DNA from: Angiostrongylus vasorum
Taxonomy: Eukaryota; Nematoda; Chromadorea; Rhabditida; Metastrongylidae
Direction: 5' to 3'
Length of the DNA: 64,000 nt
Assembly (NCBI GenBank): GCA_018806985.1
Contig: JADANN010000057.1
Coordinates: 186,001-250,000 of the forward strand
Below are positions 1 through 12,300 of the stretch, in pieces (positions within the stretch are counted from its first letter, which is position 1; each line of letters begins with the position of its first letter). The position numbers were made by a program, and so were the translations under genes. The notes beneath the pieces were generated by a model, which had not been told where the DNA came from, did no database searches, and saw only the letters and a list, made by a program, of their open reading frames with translations.

Positions 1-1020
1 ACCTGGAAACATCGCAGTACTAGGTTTCTTGGGGCGCCATAAGGACAATATTGCTAGACGCCAAGATGCCATCGGTCGATTTGTTAGAGTTCGCACAATT
101 CCTTGTGAGAAATCGTTGCTCAAATTTTCAACTATGCAAATGATTGTCTGTAGTTAGAGTCTGGCAATCTTTCCGATGTCTAATATTTCAAAGACATACT
201 TCTTAATTGATGAATCAAATTGTGCTTCACAAGCCGGATGAATTACATTTTAACAAAAAAAAACATTTAAACTAATACTTCTCGGGATAAATTCTCGTAG
301 TACTCGAAAACTACGGTATTGTACTTGTGATGTTGACTGACGTTGTCACCTCTCCTACGCTGTAACGAAACAGCGATTGTTCGCATGCGTGCGCAAACTT
401 GTCGCCATCGTACAAAGAACGTAAACAGACTTTCGCTAGGCGCGTAACGCAACGCGGCGACGACCTCGCTCCTGAAACGGACCGGCACTCCGCCCCTGCC
501 TCGTCGACGTCGGCGCAGGCCGGCTGTGCGACGAGACGTGCCACTTCCACCCCGTCGAATCATCGAACAGTCGAATCAAGGCGATCGGATCATTGTGGCT
601 CGTTCTCGCAATACACGTAACCCTTTCGACTGTTTCATCGAATTTTTCCTTGCCTATAGTGATTACATAAAGCGGACACTAGGTTTTGTATATTCACGTC
701 AGAGCTTTTTCTGCGAGCGAGTGAAGTGAATTTTGTATTTAAAGGACGCCAATGTTCGATTTCAACGAGGTTTTCCTTCTACAGACACTGAATACTTTGC
801 TGACCGTGGTTATTATCTTTCGATAAAGACTAGCATTGATTGAGTTCCTTCTGTGCATAGTGTTTGATTACTTATAACATGCTGCTACCATCACAACACA
901 AACTAGTCATGGCGGCCAATCATTTCATCGCCCGACGTTGTGTAAGCATGGTCCGATTGCACTGAATCCTCGATTTCGTTACAATACCCAAATACTCGTA
1001 ATACTCGTATACAGTACGAG
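1..1020. other. Non-coding or unassigned; GC-rich patch at about 440-610
   Basis: No gene can be supported here. The stretch at about 440-610 is clearly richer in G+C and CpG than its surroundings and is open in more than one frame on both strands, one of them giving an Arg/Pro-rich peptide. None of these frames has both a plausible splice acceptor or start and a donor, so the openness may only reflect composition. It could be a promoter-proximal or exonic remnant of a gene lying outside the window. Confidence 0.3.
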
Positions 1021-1131
1021 ATGAACAGTGTTGTAAACATGAGCTATGAGCGTTCCCTCCATGCACCCGCATCGATTCGAGGCGGCCGCATTCTCATCCT
1101 CTCACAGTCTGGGTGTGTTATGTGTGCGTAG
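1021..1131 (+). CDS. Possible short coding exon (weak)
   Basis: A 36-codon frame opens with ATG and reads MNSVVNMSYERSLHAPA before a Gly/Arg/Ile/Leu-rich stretch, ending at TAG. A donor-like GTGTGT lies inside it after the SQSG codons, so it could be a first coding exon rather than a complete gene. The base composition is more coding-like than the flanks. No partner exon could be identified downstream and I do not recognise the peptide. Confidence 0.2.
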   Translation: MNSVVNMSYERSLHAPASIRGGRILILSQSGCVMCA

Positions 1132-1395
1132 CAGCGAGAAGCGAAAAGTTGTAACAGAAAGGTGAGATTTCCTCATGAGAAATCGTTGTTCTACTGTTAC
1201 TCTTTGTTGCTTGGACCTGTCTTTGTGGTGCTGTTTGAACAAGATTCAGTTAGTGGAGCATTATCGATCCCATTATAAACAGTTTGCCAAATGCTCGTTC
1301 CAATGTTTTGCTCATTGTTTTGCAAGCCGGAAGTTATGTTGCGCAAAAAATGGCCTTCTCTGATGAATTTTTGTGTTTGCGTCTGTCCGTCTGTA

Positions 1396-1588
1396 GGTGT
1401 GTATGTATGTATGTTTATTTGTATGTGTGTATGTGTGTGTGTGTGTGCATGTGTGTATGTGTACATGTGTATGTGTATGTGTATGTGCATATGTGTATGT
1501 GTATGTATGTGTATGTGTGTGTATGTGTGTGTGTATGTGTTGTATGTGTTGCATGTGTATGTGTATGTGTATGTATATGTGTATGGTA
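1396..1588. repeat. TG/TATG-rich microsatellite
   Basis: Nearly pure alternation of TG, TATG and GTGTGTA units over about 190 bases. The long open frames on both strands here (Cys/Val/Tyr-rich on plus, His/Thr-rich on minus) are products of the repeat and not genes. Confidence 0.95.
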
Positions 1589-1589
1589 T

Positions 1590-4500
1590 AGTATATCGAA
1601 AAAAGAATACTTTAATAATACTGCGTCCTCTGTGAGATTACGCTATGTCACTTATGTTATGGTCCTAACGCATAGTAGGATAGTTTTTCCTCCATTAAGA
1701 CACTTATTTCGGCAAATTTCTGAATGTGGTTTGTTCTAGAAAAAGGTGAGCTGCGTTCGATTTCATTCTAGTGAGCATTTCGACCAGCTGGCCAACTGAC
1801 AGATTGTCCTTTGGTTTCCCTCGTGCTAACCGTATCATATGGATTTCGTAGTGTGCCTCGATAACACACTGTCATGATCGGTCACTTAGTCACCCACCGA
1901 TTGACGTTGTTGGCTCCTCCAAGTGACTCTATGCATTTCGTCCTTTATTTCCAATATTAGTGTCAGTCTAGAAGATCACTTCATACCCTACATGTACTTT
2001 GCTTTTAGCATTACATCCCAGATGTTGTATAGTTAGAATGTTATTGCTTTTAGCACTTTAGAAATAGGATTTAGAAAGCGGAATTAGGACCGAATGCACA
2101 TTCGTCGAACCTAAACCATTCTTTTTTCTATCGCAATTTGCACTTTTTGGATGGGTAGCGTGCTTTTGTGCTTGTACTATTGTATGACTACGGTCACCAA
2201 ACTCTGATGACTTCTGCAGGGTTCGTAAGCTTAACGAAGTATTCCGAATTTTGATGTCATCGGTCCCACCACGTGTGACTACAATTCAAGTCACATTTTC
2301 TTGAAATCGCGTTCCAGTTCGCTGTGTTGCTTCGATATTTTTATGTGTCTCACGTCATCACTTCCTTCAATGTTTCAACAAAAATGTGACGACAGCAGAA
2401 TTTTCTCGGCATGTTATGTTATATTAACAACAACTAGTGATTTCCACTGAACGTACTGTTCTTTTTGTGCTGTCGATCAGTGTTCGTAAACCGAAGCAGT
2501 GTTTTGCTTTTTTCAGTGTTGTTCAAGCAATTGTCGTATTCTCTTTCGATTCATTAATGTTATATCCTAAGCCTCCAGTGGTTTACCGCCTCATAGCGTT
2601 CTAAAGGTGTTCACTGGTGTCGAAACGCGTTGTACAACGGGAGTTCCTTTACACAGTGGGATCAATTTTCATTCCGAAGCCAAGCCTGTGACAATGCAAT
2701 GTTTAGCTGGTTACTCACGTCTCTATTTCCACTAAAAATAGTGGAAATAGAAGTCTTCGTACCGAAAGACTGTAGTTTTACATTTCTCATTTTCTTCAAG
2801 TGAGCGATGTCTACCTTACAGCATTTTTGGGCAACAACTGCCCGTACCAACGACACAGGGATACCATCGTGTTATGTTAGGCGGAATCCGTTTGTTAAAG
2901 CGCTTGGCTGCTTCGAGGAGGAGTTCCAAGGACGAGAAGCGTAAAACGATTTTTGGGCTCCAGAAAACCAGGGTTGCATTATGTAGGTAGATTAAGAAAG
3001 TTTTTGTCTTATTGATGTGTACCTTTCTAGTAGTTTTTGTTCCGATTAGCAGTGTCAATTACGTGCTGAAATAAATGATGGATAAAGCATTCGGCGTTGT
3101 CCATTACCTTAGGTTAGCACCATCTACTACACGTAAATATTGGAGAAGTGGTTGACGTTGAGATTTCGATGTAAATTGATTTCTTCTCATACAGCCCGAA
3201 AATTGTAGTTGCCTCCAACATTAACTGAGCATATATCAGCTGATATTAAACTTTGGTTCAAATAAGAAGCATTAGAACCTAGAAATCTAGTCTTACAAGA
3301 AACAAGTTTTTCTATTCTGGCTAGATGAACCTTTCTTTTTATGAAGCCAAGAAATCGTTCCTTTGTTGCTTTTTGTCGAGGCTGCTATTTCGAACATGAA
3401 AGCACTTGAATAGATGGGATTTCGTGCATCAAAACGCGTTGGTGTCCGCGAATGTGACGTTGATGTTTACAGCTTCCGGTTGGCGTTGGGAATGGCAGGA
3501 ATTCAAATTCTGTTTTCATTTTTTCGCAATCTTAACTATTAAGAACTTTAGAAGTGGAACAACATTTCTGAAGAATCATGTTTACTCTCATATATGTAGA
3601 GCAAAATCTTCCACGTTATGCCTCTTCTGTGTTATGCATTTATCAAGCTGCGTGCTCCTCACCCACTCTAGTTATCGAAAAGTTATCAGTAGTTGTCGGA
3701 AAACAAAATTTGGTTGTTAAATGTCTCTCTTCGGTGGTCCACCAACGTATCATACCAATGTTTTTTTTATCACCCTAATCAAGCTTGATACCAAATTACC
3801 ATCGCGGAGTGATGGTGGCTTGATTGGCTCGCGAAGAACCAACGACCAACTGTATATTGCGGGAAAACCACTGCGCTGCATCTATCCTGAGCTGAGATAT
3901 GATTGCTTAAAGTTGTAAGGTTAAATTGTTGTCGACCATGCATAAGCCTTTTGGGACTCATATTGTTAAGAAGATGTTGGTTATTTTAACATCTGCACAT
4001 CGGTGGTTTCTTTCATAAATCTTTCAATCCTATGCTGCAACTTCCTTTCTTCCTCAAATATATGATAGAAGGATCGTGTTGCCGAGGCATGCTTGGAAGC
4101 TATGTCTTGAAAACATCCACTCTTACTACATATATTGAAAAAACTGGACTGAAGCGCACCTTAATAACTAAATTTAAGAAGCGCATGTTGTATTTTTCAG
4201 AATCTAATTTAATCCCACAGATTTGAATTAATTAAACAAAGGGTTTTTGGCCAGCTAAAGGAATGCTAAGTCAAGGCCTTTCAAAAATTTTAAGGGGTTC
4301 TGTTTGCAAAGGTCACTTTGGAATTAATCACTATAGGGAAGCTAATGGAACAAATGCCGTTCCCAATTTAGCCTTCTAGAAGAAGAGATGTTTTAAATTT
4401 TAACACTTTGGAAATGAAGATAGTTTCTCCACTGACTGTAAGTGGTCCGTTGACAGACTAGTAGAAGAGTTGAGAACATTATAGACTTAAAGATAGAGAT

Positions 4501-5070
4501 TTCACTCTATCGTTTATCTAGATGGTGTACATACCTTCTTTGAAACCATTCTTTCAGTATTGCTTTCGTATTGAATTGACACTTCGAAAAAAAATTGGAA
4601 ACGAAATTTAAGTTTGTAAAGTTTTCCATGCAAGCGCGGTAGTTAGAAAGTCAACAGTACATTAGAGAACACCGTCTTAGTTGGAAAAAATCCAACTTGT
4701 TAAAATGATCTTTGTTCGAAATGCGAGTTTTGGCGGAAAAAAAAGTGAAAAGTACGTCTTGTGTGTCCTAGAAAGTCGGAGTTTCATCTTTGCAGAACTA
4801 GGGAACAGGCAAAGATTTGGAGACTGTTGTGGTTTTTATTGAAATTAGTAAAGTTCGATAAGAGCTGAGACGTTTTGGTTTGAAGTTAAAACGGCTTTAG
4901 TCTTGCACAATATGACTTCATGAAGTCATTTCTTCGCGTATTTGTTAAGATCTATTCGTTTCCAGTTTCAAGATTTATCCACAGTAATCTTGTAGGTGAC
5001 TAAGGTACCCATTCGTGGACTGCACGTACTCACACCGTACATGCAGGGTTAAGGCAAGCAATCATAGTTG
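1590..5070. other. Unassigned AT-rich sequence
   Basis: I see no gene, RNA or clear repeat in this 3.5 kb. Short open frames occur on both strands but lack coherent splice signals and look like chance openings. Confidence 0.5.
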
Positions 5071-5074
5071 CTCT

Positions 5075-6062
5075 GGACCGCCAGCGCGTCCCTACTCAGC
5101 AGATCAAGGTTTTTCGTGAACTTTTAAAAAAATTCCATAACTGAAATATCACCATTCTACAACGATATTAACATCGACGTGAAAAAGAGAGGTTAGGCAG
5201 GGCGATGCCATCACACGAAAATTATTAGCTGCCACCTTCTAGAACATCGTGCGAATATTGGAATGGGATAAAATAGGAGTGAAAACTGTTGGTTAGCAGT
5301 TACATCATCTTCGCTTTGCTTATTACATCGTTCTTATAACACCAAACATTAGCCAAGCGGAACGAATTCTTGCCGGCTTTGATAAAGCCTGTGGAAAGAT
5401 TGGTCTACGACTAATTCTCACAAAAAACGATGTACATGAGGAACGTGTGGGTTTGTGCCCCATTCACTCTTAACAGAACGAAGATCTCCAAATGCTCCGG
5501 TTACGTCTATCTACGTCAGGAAGTGAACATGATGAACGACTTAGCTCCAGAGTTGAGCAGGAGGAAACGAGCGGCTTGGGAAGCTTTCAGAAGCATCGAA
5601 GACATATTGAAGAGAGCAAGAACACCCCAGCTCCGTGCCCATCTTTTCGATTCCACATTTTTTGCTAGCATAACGTATGCGTTAGAGACGGCTGTCCAGG
5701 CAGAATGAAAGACCACTCAGCGTTCGAAAGCGCAGTCGAAAGGACGATGCTAGGAATAACCCGTATCAGCCAAGTGAAAGAGGGGATCCGAAGCTGCGAC
5801 CTAAATCAGTGATCAAGAATTAAAGACGCCTTTCGACACGCCAATTTATCGATGATAAAATGGACCGAACACGTAAGGCGTATGAACGATAACCGATGGA
5901 CAACATCCGTTAACGACTGGATTTCACGGGAAGCTAAACGCACAGCAGGAAGAACACCAACTTCATGGTCAGAATTCTTCACCGAAACCATAGAAGAAAG
6001 ATTTGATGCTCAACGAATTCCTAGAGCTAGCAGAACCTGCCGCTGATACAAGTGATATCCAG
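5075..6062 (+). mobile_element. RTE-type non-LTR retrotransposon, 3' fragment (copy 3)
   Basis: Translated piecewise in shifting frames, this stretch gives the late reverse-transcriptase and C-terminal region of an RTE-like element. It includes a segment matching ISQAER, a region ending in EHVRRMNDNRW, and a C-terminal motif of the RTAGRTPTSWSEFFTE type. The element is 5'-truncated and frameshifted. Its reverse-transcriptase active-site box, normally FADD in this clade, reads FAYY at 5315-5326, so both catalytic aspartates are lost. It ends near a GATACAAGTGATA tail similar to the CAGGTGATA tails of the copies at 32.8 and 55.2 kb. Confidence 0.85.
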
Positions 6063-6678
6063 CGGAATACAAAGACAAGAAGGTAAACGGAGAGAAGAAC
6101 ATGAAAAGTAGGACTCGCTTTGTCTTTGTAGAGAAAGTTCTGTCGCAAATTTTCAGTGCATATACTACGTTGCCGTAACGAGCTGTCCATCACTTGAGAG
6201 CTAGGAGTTATACTAAACCTCACTTAACTATCGTTCACCTTCTACGTCCGTAGAAAAGTTATTAACTATTAGTAATTTTTCCCCACCAAGCTGTTCAGCT
6301 GATGACAGCAAACTTAGCGCTTTGTGATCGGCTTAGGGCAGTGATCTGTGCCAACAATACGAAAGGTCAGTGAAGCCGACCGCATTGTCGGGAAATTTGG
6401 AAGGGGAGACCGACATAAAAATGACAACTTTCTTGCAGGTTCATCTTCATATCAGGTCGCGTCAGTGAAAAAGCATTTCTGGTAAGGAAATTTCCTCTGG
6501 ATATGGCGATGGTTTGATGTCACAACTAAGTAGAATTCGATCACTTTCTCACAAATATATGACAGTGCACTACCTAAATACTACTTTGCTACACTGGATC
6601 TAATCACATCCTTTCTCGATTTTGGAAACAGTGGCAATCAGGCGAAGGGTTGCTTTCATGCTTTCAAAGGGAAAAACA

Positions 6679-6969
6679 TTAAATATCGAAATTGAATAAC
6701 AGAAGAAGTATAATTCTGATGTAAAATGGATTTGAATCGGAGTTCCAGCAAGTTCTATGGGAAAGTAAAAACCCAGGAATAGATTCAAGACTATAAGAAA
6801 CAGCACAGTACGTGGATGTACTGACAACTGATACACCTTGCTTTTTTATGATTGTTCTTACTAATCGATTCGGCGAGTAAGACGGCAAAAATCGAACTTC
6901 AATGCCAACACCAGGTACGAAGGCTTCACATGTTCGAGCCGACGAAACTAGAGTGTTTGTGGCTTTCAT
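6679..6969 (-). pseudogene. Second conserved open frame in copy A (unknown)
   Basis: The minus strand encodes a frame beginning MKATNTLVSSARTCEAF and running through GVGIEVRFLPSYSPNR; the counterpart at 31067-31357 is nearly identical for the first 45 residues. Both are preceded by a TTTAAACAG acceptor-like sequence, which suggests an internal exon. In copy B a GTGTATCAG donor-like site follows after KSK. The frames diverge after this point through a small indel. The function is unknown. Confidence 0.3.
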
Positions 6970-7447
6970 CGCATTCTGTTTAAATATATTTGGACAGCAC
7001 TTGTCAGTTTTTTATGTAGTATGTGATTGTCGAAGATGAAAACTAACTACCTATACTGCCGTACCGTATGTTTTAACGGTCTTTTCGTAAGCAATCATAT
7101 TACGACAATGAAAGTGCTTTTCTATTAATAAGAGATCCACCGGAGAATGTTCGGGGCGGTATCATTTAAATGGACGTGATTATTGCAGAAATTACTTAAG
7201 CGCAATGCTCCTGAAAGGAGGGTGGACTTATCGCAAGACTACTCTGTGCGTTCAATACTTCTCGTTGAAATGTTTTTATTCTTTGTTATTCTTCGCATAA
7301 AGAAAATTTGAAAACGAAAATGTCTCACTTTAGCTTTCTTGGGATTGAGGGAGAACAGTTTTAATGTTGTAGATTGGATTCACCACGTCGAAGACCACAA
7401 TCCCTTCAGTGCACTGAGTGTCTTTGTGAAGAGCATACGAGTTTCAC

Positions 7448-7660
7448 CTAATGGAAATTCGTACATATCGTGGTGTAGGGCCAAACCAGCGATTTAACAG
7501 AAGAGCTAACATAAGTGTGCAAAAACCTCGAAATGCAGCAGTGGAAGGGACAGATAGTGTTCCTGTGGAATTTATTCTCCGTTGAAGCATTGTGATAGAA
7601 CAGTGCTACCTCACCTTTTCTGTTTCGTAGTTTTCTCATTTCGAAGTCTCTTCGACGTTG
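7448..7660 (-). pseudogene. Open frame conserved in both inverted copies (unknown)
   Basis: The minus strand reads MRKLRNRKGEVALFYHNAST and continues in frame with a Cys/His-containing CPFHCCISRF segment. The plus-strand counterpart at 30397-30591 keeps the frame with one Arg/Gly difference, then diverges by a one-base length change. In an overlapping frame, copy B has an exon-like stretch ending at a GTGAGG donor that copy A interrupts with TGA. I do not recognise the product. Confidence 0.3.
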
Positions 7661-7986
7661 CGAATCTGGGTTTCACGTTCCTTTTTCGTTGTTCTCATCA
7701 ACATTGGTGTAAATGTTGAGTCGTTACCGATCGACCGGTGAATAATCACGTAAATCACTTCCTTCATGATAGGATCCTCGTATTAAGTCAGCAAACCTTT
7801 CGAAGTAGAAGGGCTGTTGCCCACTTGTAGTGACAGTCTGGAGAGCTCTAGCAGTGGTATCTCGTGATTTCAAGGAGACGGTGCTAGGTCATCGCTAAAC
7901 ATATGAATGAGGTTGCTGAACTTCGTACGAGCTTCGTTTTCTTCATTTGTTTAATTTATGCGATTTGTCTTGAAGACAAGTTTTAT

Positions 7987-8831
7987 GATGGCAGGGTATA
8001 TTGCGAAATATAACTTCAACGAAGCTGAGATATTTGCAAAACTCTGGACCGCAGGTGCCTATGGTGGGGAACGAACGCGCTATTGTCCTTTCCGGGGAGT
8101 AGCGCGCTCACCGCCACACCATGCGGGTCCTTCGTTTCGCCTGTCTCTCAGCTAGTTCTATTGATCTTTGCCATCAGCAATCACCCGTCAATGGGATTGA
8201 TCTGGGGGGCCCAAATCGGCAACGAACCCAGTTAAGCTGAGGCTGCAGTTATAATCACAATTTTGACTTATTATTTACTGCCTACTCTTTTTAGCGGCAG
8301 GTTATATTGCGAAATATAACTTCAACGAAGCTGAGATATTTGCAAAACTCTGGACCGCAGGTGCCTATGGTGGGGAACGAACGCGCTATTGTCCTTTCCG
8401 GGGAGTAACGCGTTCACCACCACACCATGCTGGTCCTTCGTTTCGCCTCTCTTTTAGCTAGTTCTATCGATCTTTTGCCATCAGCAATCACCCGTCAATG
8501 GGATTGATCTGGGGAGCTCAAATGCTGATGGCAGAAGATCGATAGAACTAGCTGAGAAACAGGCGAAACGAAAGACCCGCATGGTGTGGTGGTGAACGCG
8601 TTACTCCCCGGAAAGGACAATAGCGTTCGTTCCCACTATAGGCACCTGCGGTCCAGAGTTTTGCAAATATCTTAGCTTCGTTGAACTTATATTTCGCAAT
8701 ATACCCGTCAAGAGTAGGCAGTACAATAAGAAGGTTAAAATTGTGATTATAACTATAGCCTGGGCTTAACTGGGTTCAGTGCTGATTTGGGCTCCCTAGA
8801 TCAATCCCGTTGACGGGTGATTGCTGATGGC
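7987..8831. mobile_element. Composite palindromic tRNA-like retroposon insertion
   Basis: This 845 bp insert contains two minus-oriented units in tandem (about 7990-8282 and 8283-8515), then one plus-oriented unit (about 8516-8710) and a trailing leader fragment. It is flanked by a perfect 11 bp direct repeat, ACAAGTTTTAT, at 7976-7986 and 8832-8842. The inverted paralogous locus has the uninterrupted sequence (30042-30052, read on minus, with one mismatch). Each unit has a tRNA-like head with an A-box-like TGGTGTGGTGG and a B-box-like CGTTCGTTCCC, and a tail with CTCAGCATCATTAAAG-type sequence. A long hairpin transcript would result from read-through. Confidence 0.85.
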
Positions 8832-8985
8832 ACAAGTTTTATAGTTTACATAACTACGTGGGCTTCTGTTAGCCACCTGAAGATGTACCACTGTTCCTCC
8901 GTCACCTCATTGGGATTACTCGATCATCGGCGTTGTACTGTCATACTTTGTGTAGGTTAGGCAAGCGTTCGTGAATACATATTTA

Positions 8986-9135
8986 CTGGCACTTCACATA
9001 GGAATTCCCGAGACCGACTTTCTTTTAACCTCGGCATTGATTGATAATTCGGTGTTCTCTCCAGTGAGTAATATAATTTCTTCAATAATGTTTTCTTCAA
9101 TACCAACTTCGTGTCTGCTTATTGAAGAAAACATG
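8986..9135. mobile_element. 150 bp insertion with 13 bp target-site duplication
   Basis: The insert is flanked by a perfect GAATACATATTTA duplication at 8973-8985 and 9136-9148. The inverted copy at 29.8-30.0 kb lacks it and has a single copy of the flank. Its minus strand contains GAGGTTAAAAGAAAGTC, also present on plus near 21275, so this core is repeated elsewhere in the window. No box A/B, poly-A or inverted termini are obvious. Confidence 0.7.
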
Positions 9136-9323
9136 GAATACATATTTAGTTTTGTTTTCTGTCCCACTAAAGACACTCGGAGTATGCTCGTCTAGGCGAA
9201 ATTTAATTGTACTGGTGTGCGAAGTCGTGTTGTAGTGCTTTCTATCCATGGTACACAGCAGTCGATTTTTGCTTCTTTGCCCTTTTTTTTTTCAAGCTGT
9301 TACGAGTTTATTCTTCTTTTCAG

Positions 9324-9352
9324 TTGGAGCATAACATTAATCAGGTATCTCG
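9324..9352 (+). promoter_or_regulatory. Likely trans-splice acceptor and short 5' UTR of the Lys/Glu-rich gene
   Basis: TTCTTCTTTTCAG ends at 9323 and is followed by 29 untranslated bases before the ATG at 9353. No coding exon could be joined upstream in frame, and nematode genes commonly receive a spliced leader at such a site. The identity of the leader cannot be read from genomic DNA. Confidence 0.45.
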
Positions 9353-12300
9353 ATGCGATCAGCCCGTTCCGTAAAACGACCTCATACTAATCATCATGGA
9401 AAGAATACTCGACGAAATCGAGGAAAACTGATCAAGAATGCACGTCTCAGACGCAAACAATGGTGAGTAGTAAAGGAATTGTAGCAGAAATCCTTGCAGA
9501 GTCCTAATCAGGCGGTGAAAACCATCAAGCCACCACTCAGTGCTCATAATCAGTGAGTGTTATTTTTTTTTATGCAAATGACAGGTGCTGTATCATATTG
9601 AATTCTAAGTGTCGACACTGTCATATTACGTTCTCTGGAACGTATCTTTCAGTGAATTTAATGTTTGATATAATAAGTTTGATAAAAAAAAACGATGATG
9701 ATCTCGGCGTCGATCAATCCCTGAGGGATGCGCCATGCATGCGACTTCATTAAACATCGTTGGAGGTGACTGAATGTATACCTGGCCTTTACCCTGACTC
9801 GCGGAAGCCTACCGGTGTATCGGGCCAGTGATGCTATCCTCGCAGACAAGTCTGGTACCAATTCGGCGATCCCGTAGAGATGGAAGGCTTGGTGAGCCTT
9901 GGGCGCGAGGATCGTTCCCATGTGTATCGCAGGGTCTCCGACCACTGCGCTCTTTTTGCCCATTTAAGATTGAGATTAAGGGGAGTATGAGATTGACGTA
10001 ACTGTTAATTTCCTATTTATTCTGTGTTGGAGTTCTTGAACGGTGCGTCACTTCCAGTGGTATTCATCTTATAAATGTATGCCATGCAGTAAGTATCTTT
10101 GGGGTGCTGTTCGAATGCTAGTGGGACGTATAGAAGTGTTTGATTACAATTACATAGGTACTTGAGTTCAAATTGTAGTATTGTTTGCTAGATAATGCAT
10201 TCTGAAGAACACCATGTCAGTAGTTGGTCTTCAAAAGCACGAAGTAGAAATTCACTGAAAGAAATCGTTTATCTTCAGGGCCCATACACTGATCTACAGT
10301 CCAGAGGTGGCAATGAGGAAACAAGCTTCAGGCATTAAAAACGTATCACTACTGAAGGAGGTTTGTAGAGACAAATTTAAATCGGTCGTTAATTCTGTCC
10401 AACTATTAGCTTAGTCCAAAAGTAATTGCGATTTTTGTCTAGTGAATTTTCAATTTTTAAATTTCGGCTTAAACAAGACGTTATTAGTAGAAATAGGGAC
10501 CATTTTTTGATAAAGTAAAGTGCTAAATCTTTTGAGGAGACAAATTCGGTAGGATTCAGCAGCGATCTTTGTTGTTGACGATTTATTAGATATTAAATAT
10601 TCAGATGCTTAATAGTTGGTTAGTGGAAGGTCCGAGGAGTATCGTGGATGAGGCAGGGTTTCTTAGACCATCTCATTCAGGGTTTGCAGGGTTGCTAATG
10701 TAACGTATGGTCGAGCATTGTTGTCCATGAGTGTCGAACCTCTTTTGTTGTCCAAGTCTAGATACATACCTGCTCCTGTATTAGAAGTTATATTTATTGC
10801 CATCTTTTGGACAAGAGTTTAGTCTCTTTAGACTTGTATTAAATGATTTCCTCGATTGAGAACGAAAAAGTAATTTTGTCCACTTTTTTGGTGCAAATTA
10901 GGGTCCTAGAATATGGTTGGGAGCGTCAACTCGTTGCAGACACTGAGCCAACCATCGTCCATTGCTGTATAGGATACGCTTTTCGTTTAATGTCACAGTG
11001 CGCCGTTTTCCTTGTGTTAAATCGAAGAGCTGACTTCGTAACGGCGATCTCGTTTCATGCACACATTGAGCTCTTTCACATTCCAATGTTTTGCAGATGA
11101 CGAATGATAAGATCGTGAATGTTGAGTTCTTCGACAAGTCTTTAATTAGTTTTCGATATGGCAGTTTCGATTACTGAATTCGGATGGTCGTGCTCAGCTG
11201 CCGACAGACGTCCACCTCTTCCCCATCCTGAAGGCTCACATCTCCAATAGGAGACGTTAAGAACCACATGTGGCGTTGTGTGCTTATCCTTAACGACATT
11301 TCGATTTTCTATAGTAGATTCATATGCAAATTAAAGCTCGTGAAGGGAAGCGATGTGATTTCGACTACTCGAGATCATCACTTGTTTAGTATCTTTGAAA
11401 ACAAAGTTTTAAAACAAGGATTCTATGTGAAATGGTAGAGTAAGAGGTACGCTTTAGGACAGCCTGGAGCCATAACATACTAAGGTGGAAAAATTATTGC
11501 TAAATTTGTTTGCAAACTTTATGGATCTGCCATTATTTTCACACGAACCTAATGAAATGCAGTGATCCGAGCACAGTGCACTTCATTTGCAATTTATTTT
11601 TGTGCAGCATCTGTATAATGGGCATTTCGATACCGGTCTGCATTAGGCTCACTCTATAAAAGTAACATTTTGGACCAGTATTGGTATAAATAAATCGATT
11701 ACTGTACTCATAAAATAGATTGGGCAACTCGTGGACAATAGATTTGCATGGTTCTTGTTCAACAACAAACTGTTTTCGGTGAATGATGAAGAGTACGCTC
11801 ATCGCGCTGAAAAGAAAAAAGAGAAGAGATTGTTGGCGAAGCGAAACAACGACGAGATTCGTAGACTGGAACAGGAGAAGAAAGAGAAGGAGGTTAGCAT
11901 AGCTGTCAACATACTGATGTTTTCATTGGAATTCTAGCTTGTGTTGCTTTAAACAACGAATATCCGTTTTCGGCATATTTAGAGAGAAAAGCGCAGACTA
12001 AGGAGAGACGAAGAGAAAAAACGTAAAGAGGAGCTCGGACATCAGAAACGGCAGGAGATGCAGAAAAAGGAAATGAAAGTTGAGAAAGAAGCTGCTAAGA
12101 AGCAGGAGTTAGAGAGCAAAGCTGTTGAGAAGGCTAGAAAAGAACAGGAAGTATGTTTTATTGGTTGATTTTCTCTTTTCTCGCTGCAGGTTCTCTTAGC
12201 AATATTGAACTCCAGGTTCCTTTACTAACGTTATTTTTTAATGTGTGTTTTAGGTTGTCAATAAGAATGCGATGAATGTTGCGAAGTTGAATGAAAGCGA

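Larger units (their letters stand above)
6230..9250 (+). repeat. Inverted segmental duplication, copy A
   Basis: About 2 kb of this interval matches 29790-31790 in reverse complement at high identity by eye. Copy A is longer because it carries two later insertions, at 7987-8831 and 8986-9135, both flanked by direct repeats. It contains open frames preserved in both copies (see the paired entry), but one of them has TGA in copy A where copy B has TGG, within TSKWENYE. No terminal inverted repeats were seen at the ends of the unit, so its nature is unknown; it could be an old transposon or a duplicated gene fragment. Confidence 0.85.

Noticed and set aside
267..729. Overlapping frames on both strands in the GC-rich patch
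   Set aside because: Open in several frames at once with no consistent acceptor and donor; composition explains the openness.
1284..1739. Long plus-strand frame rich in Cys, Val and Tyr, and its His/Thr-rich minus shadow
   Set aside because: Both are translations of the TG/TATG microsatellite.
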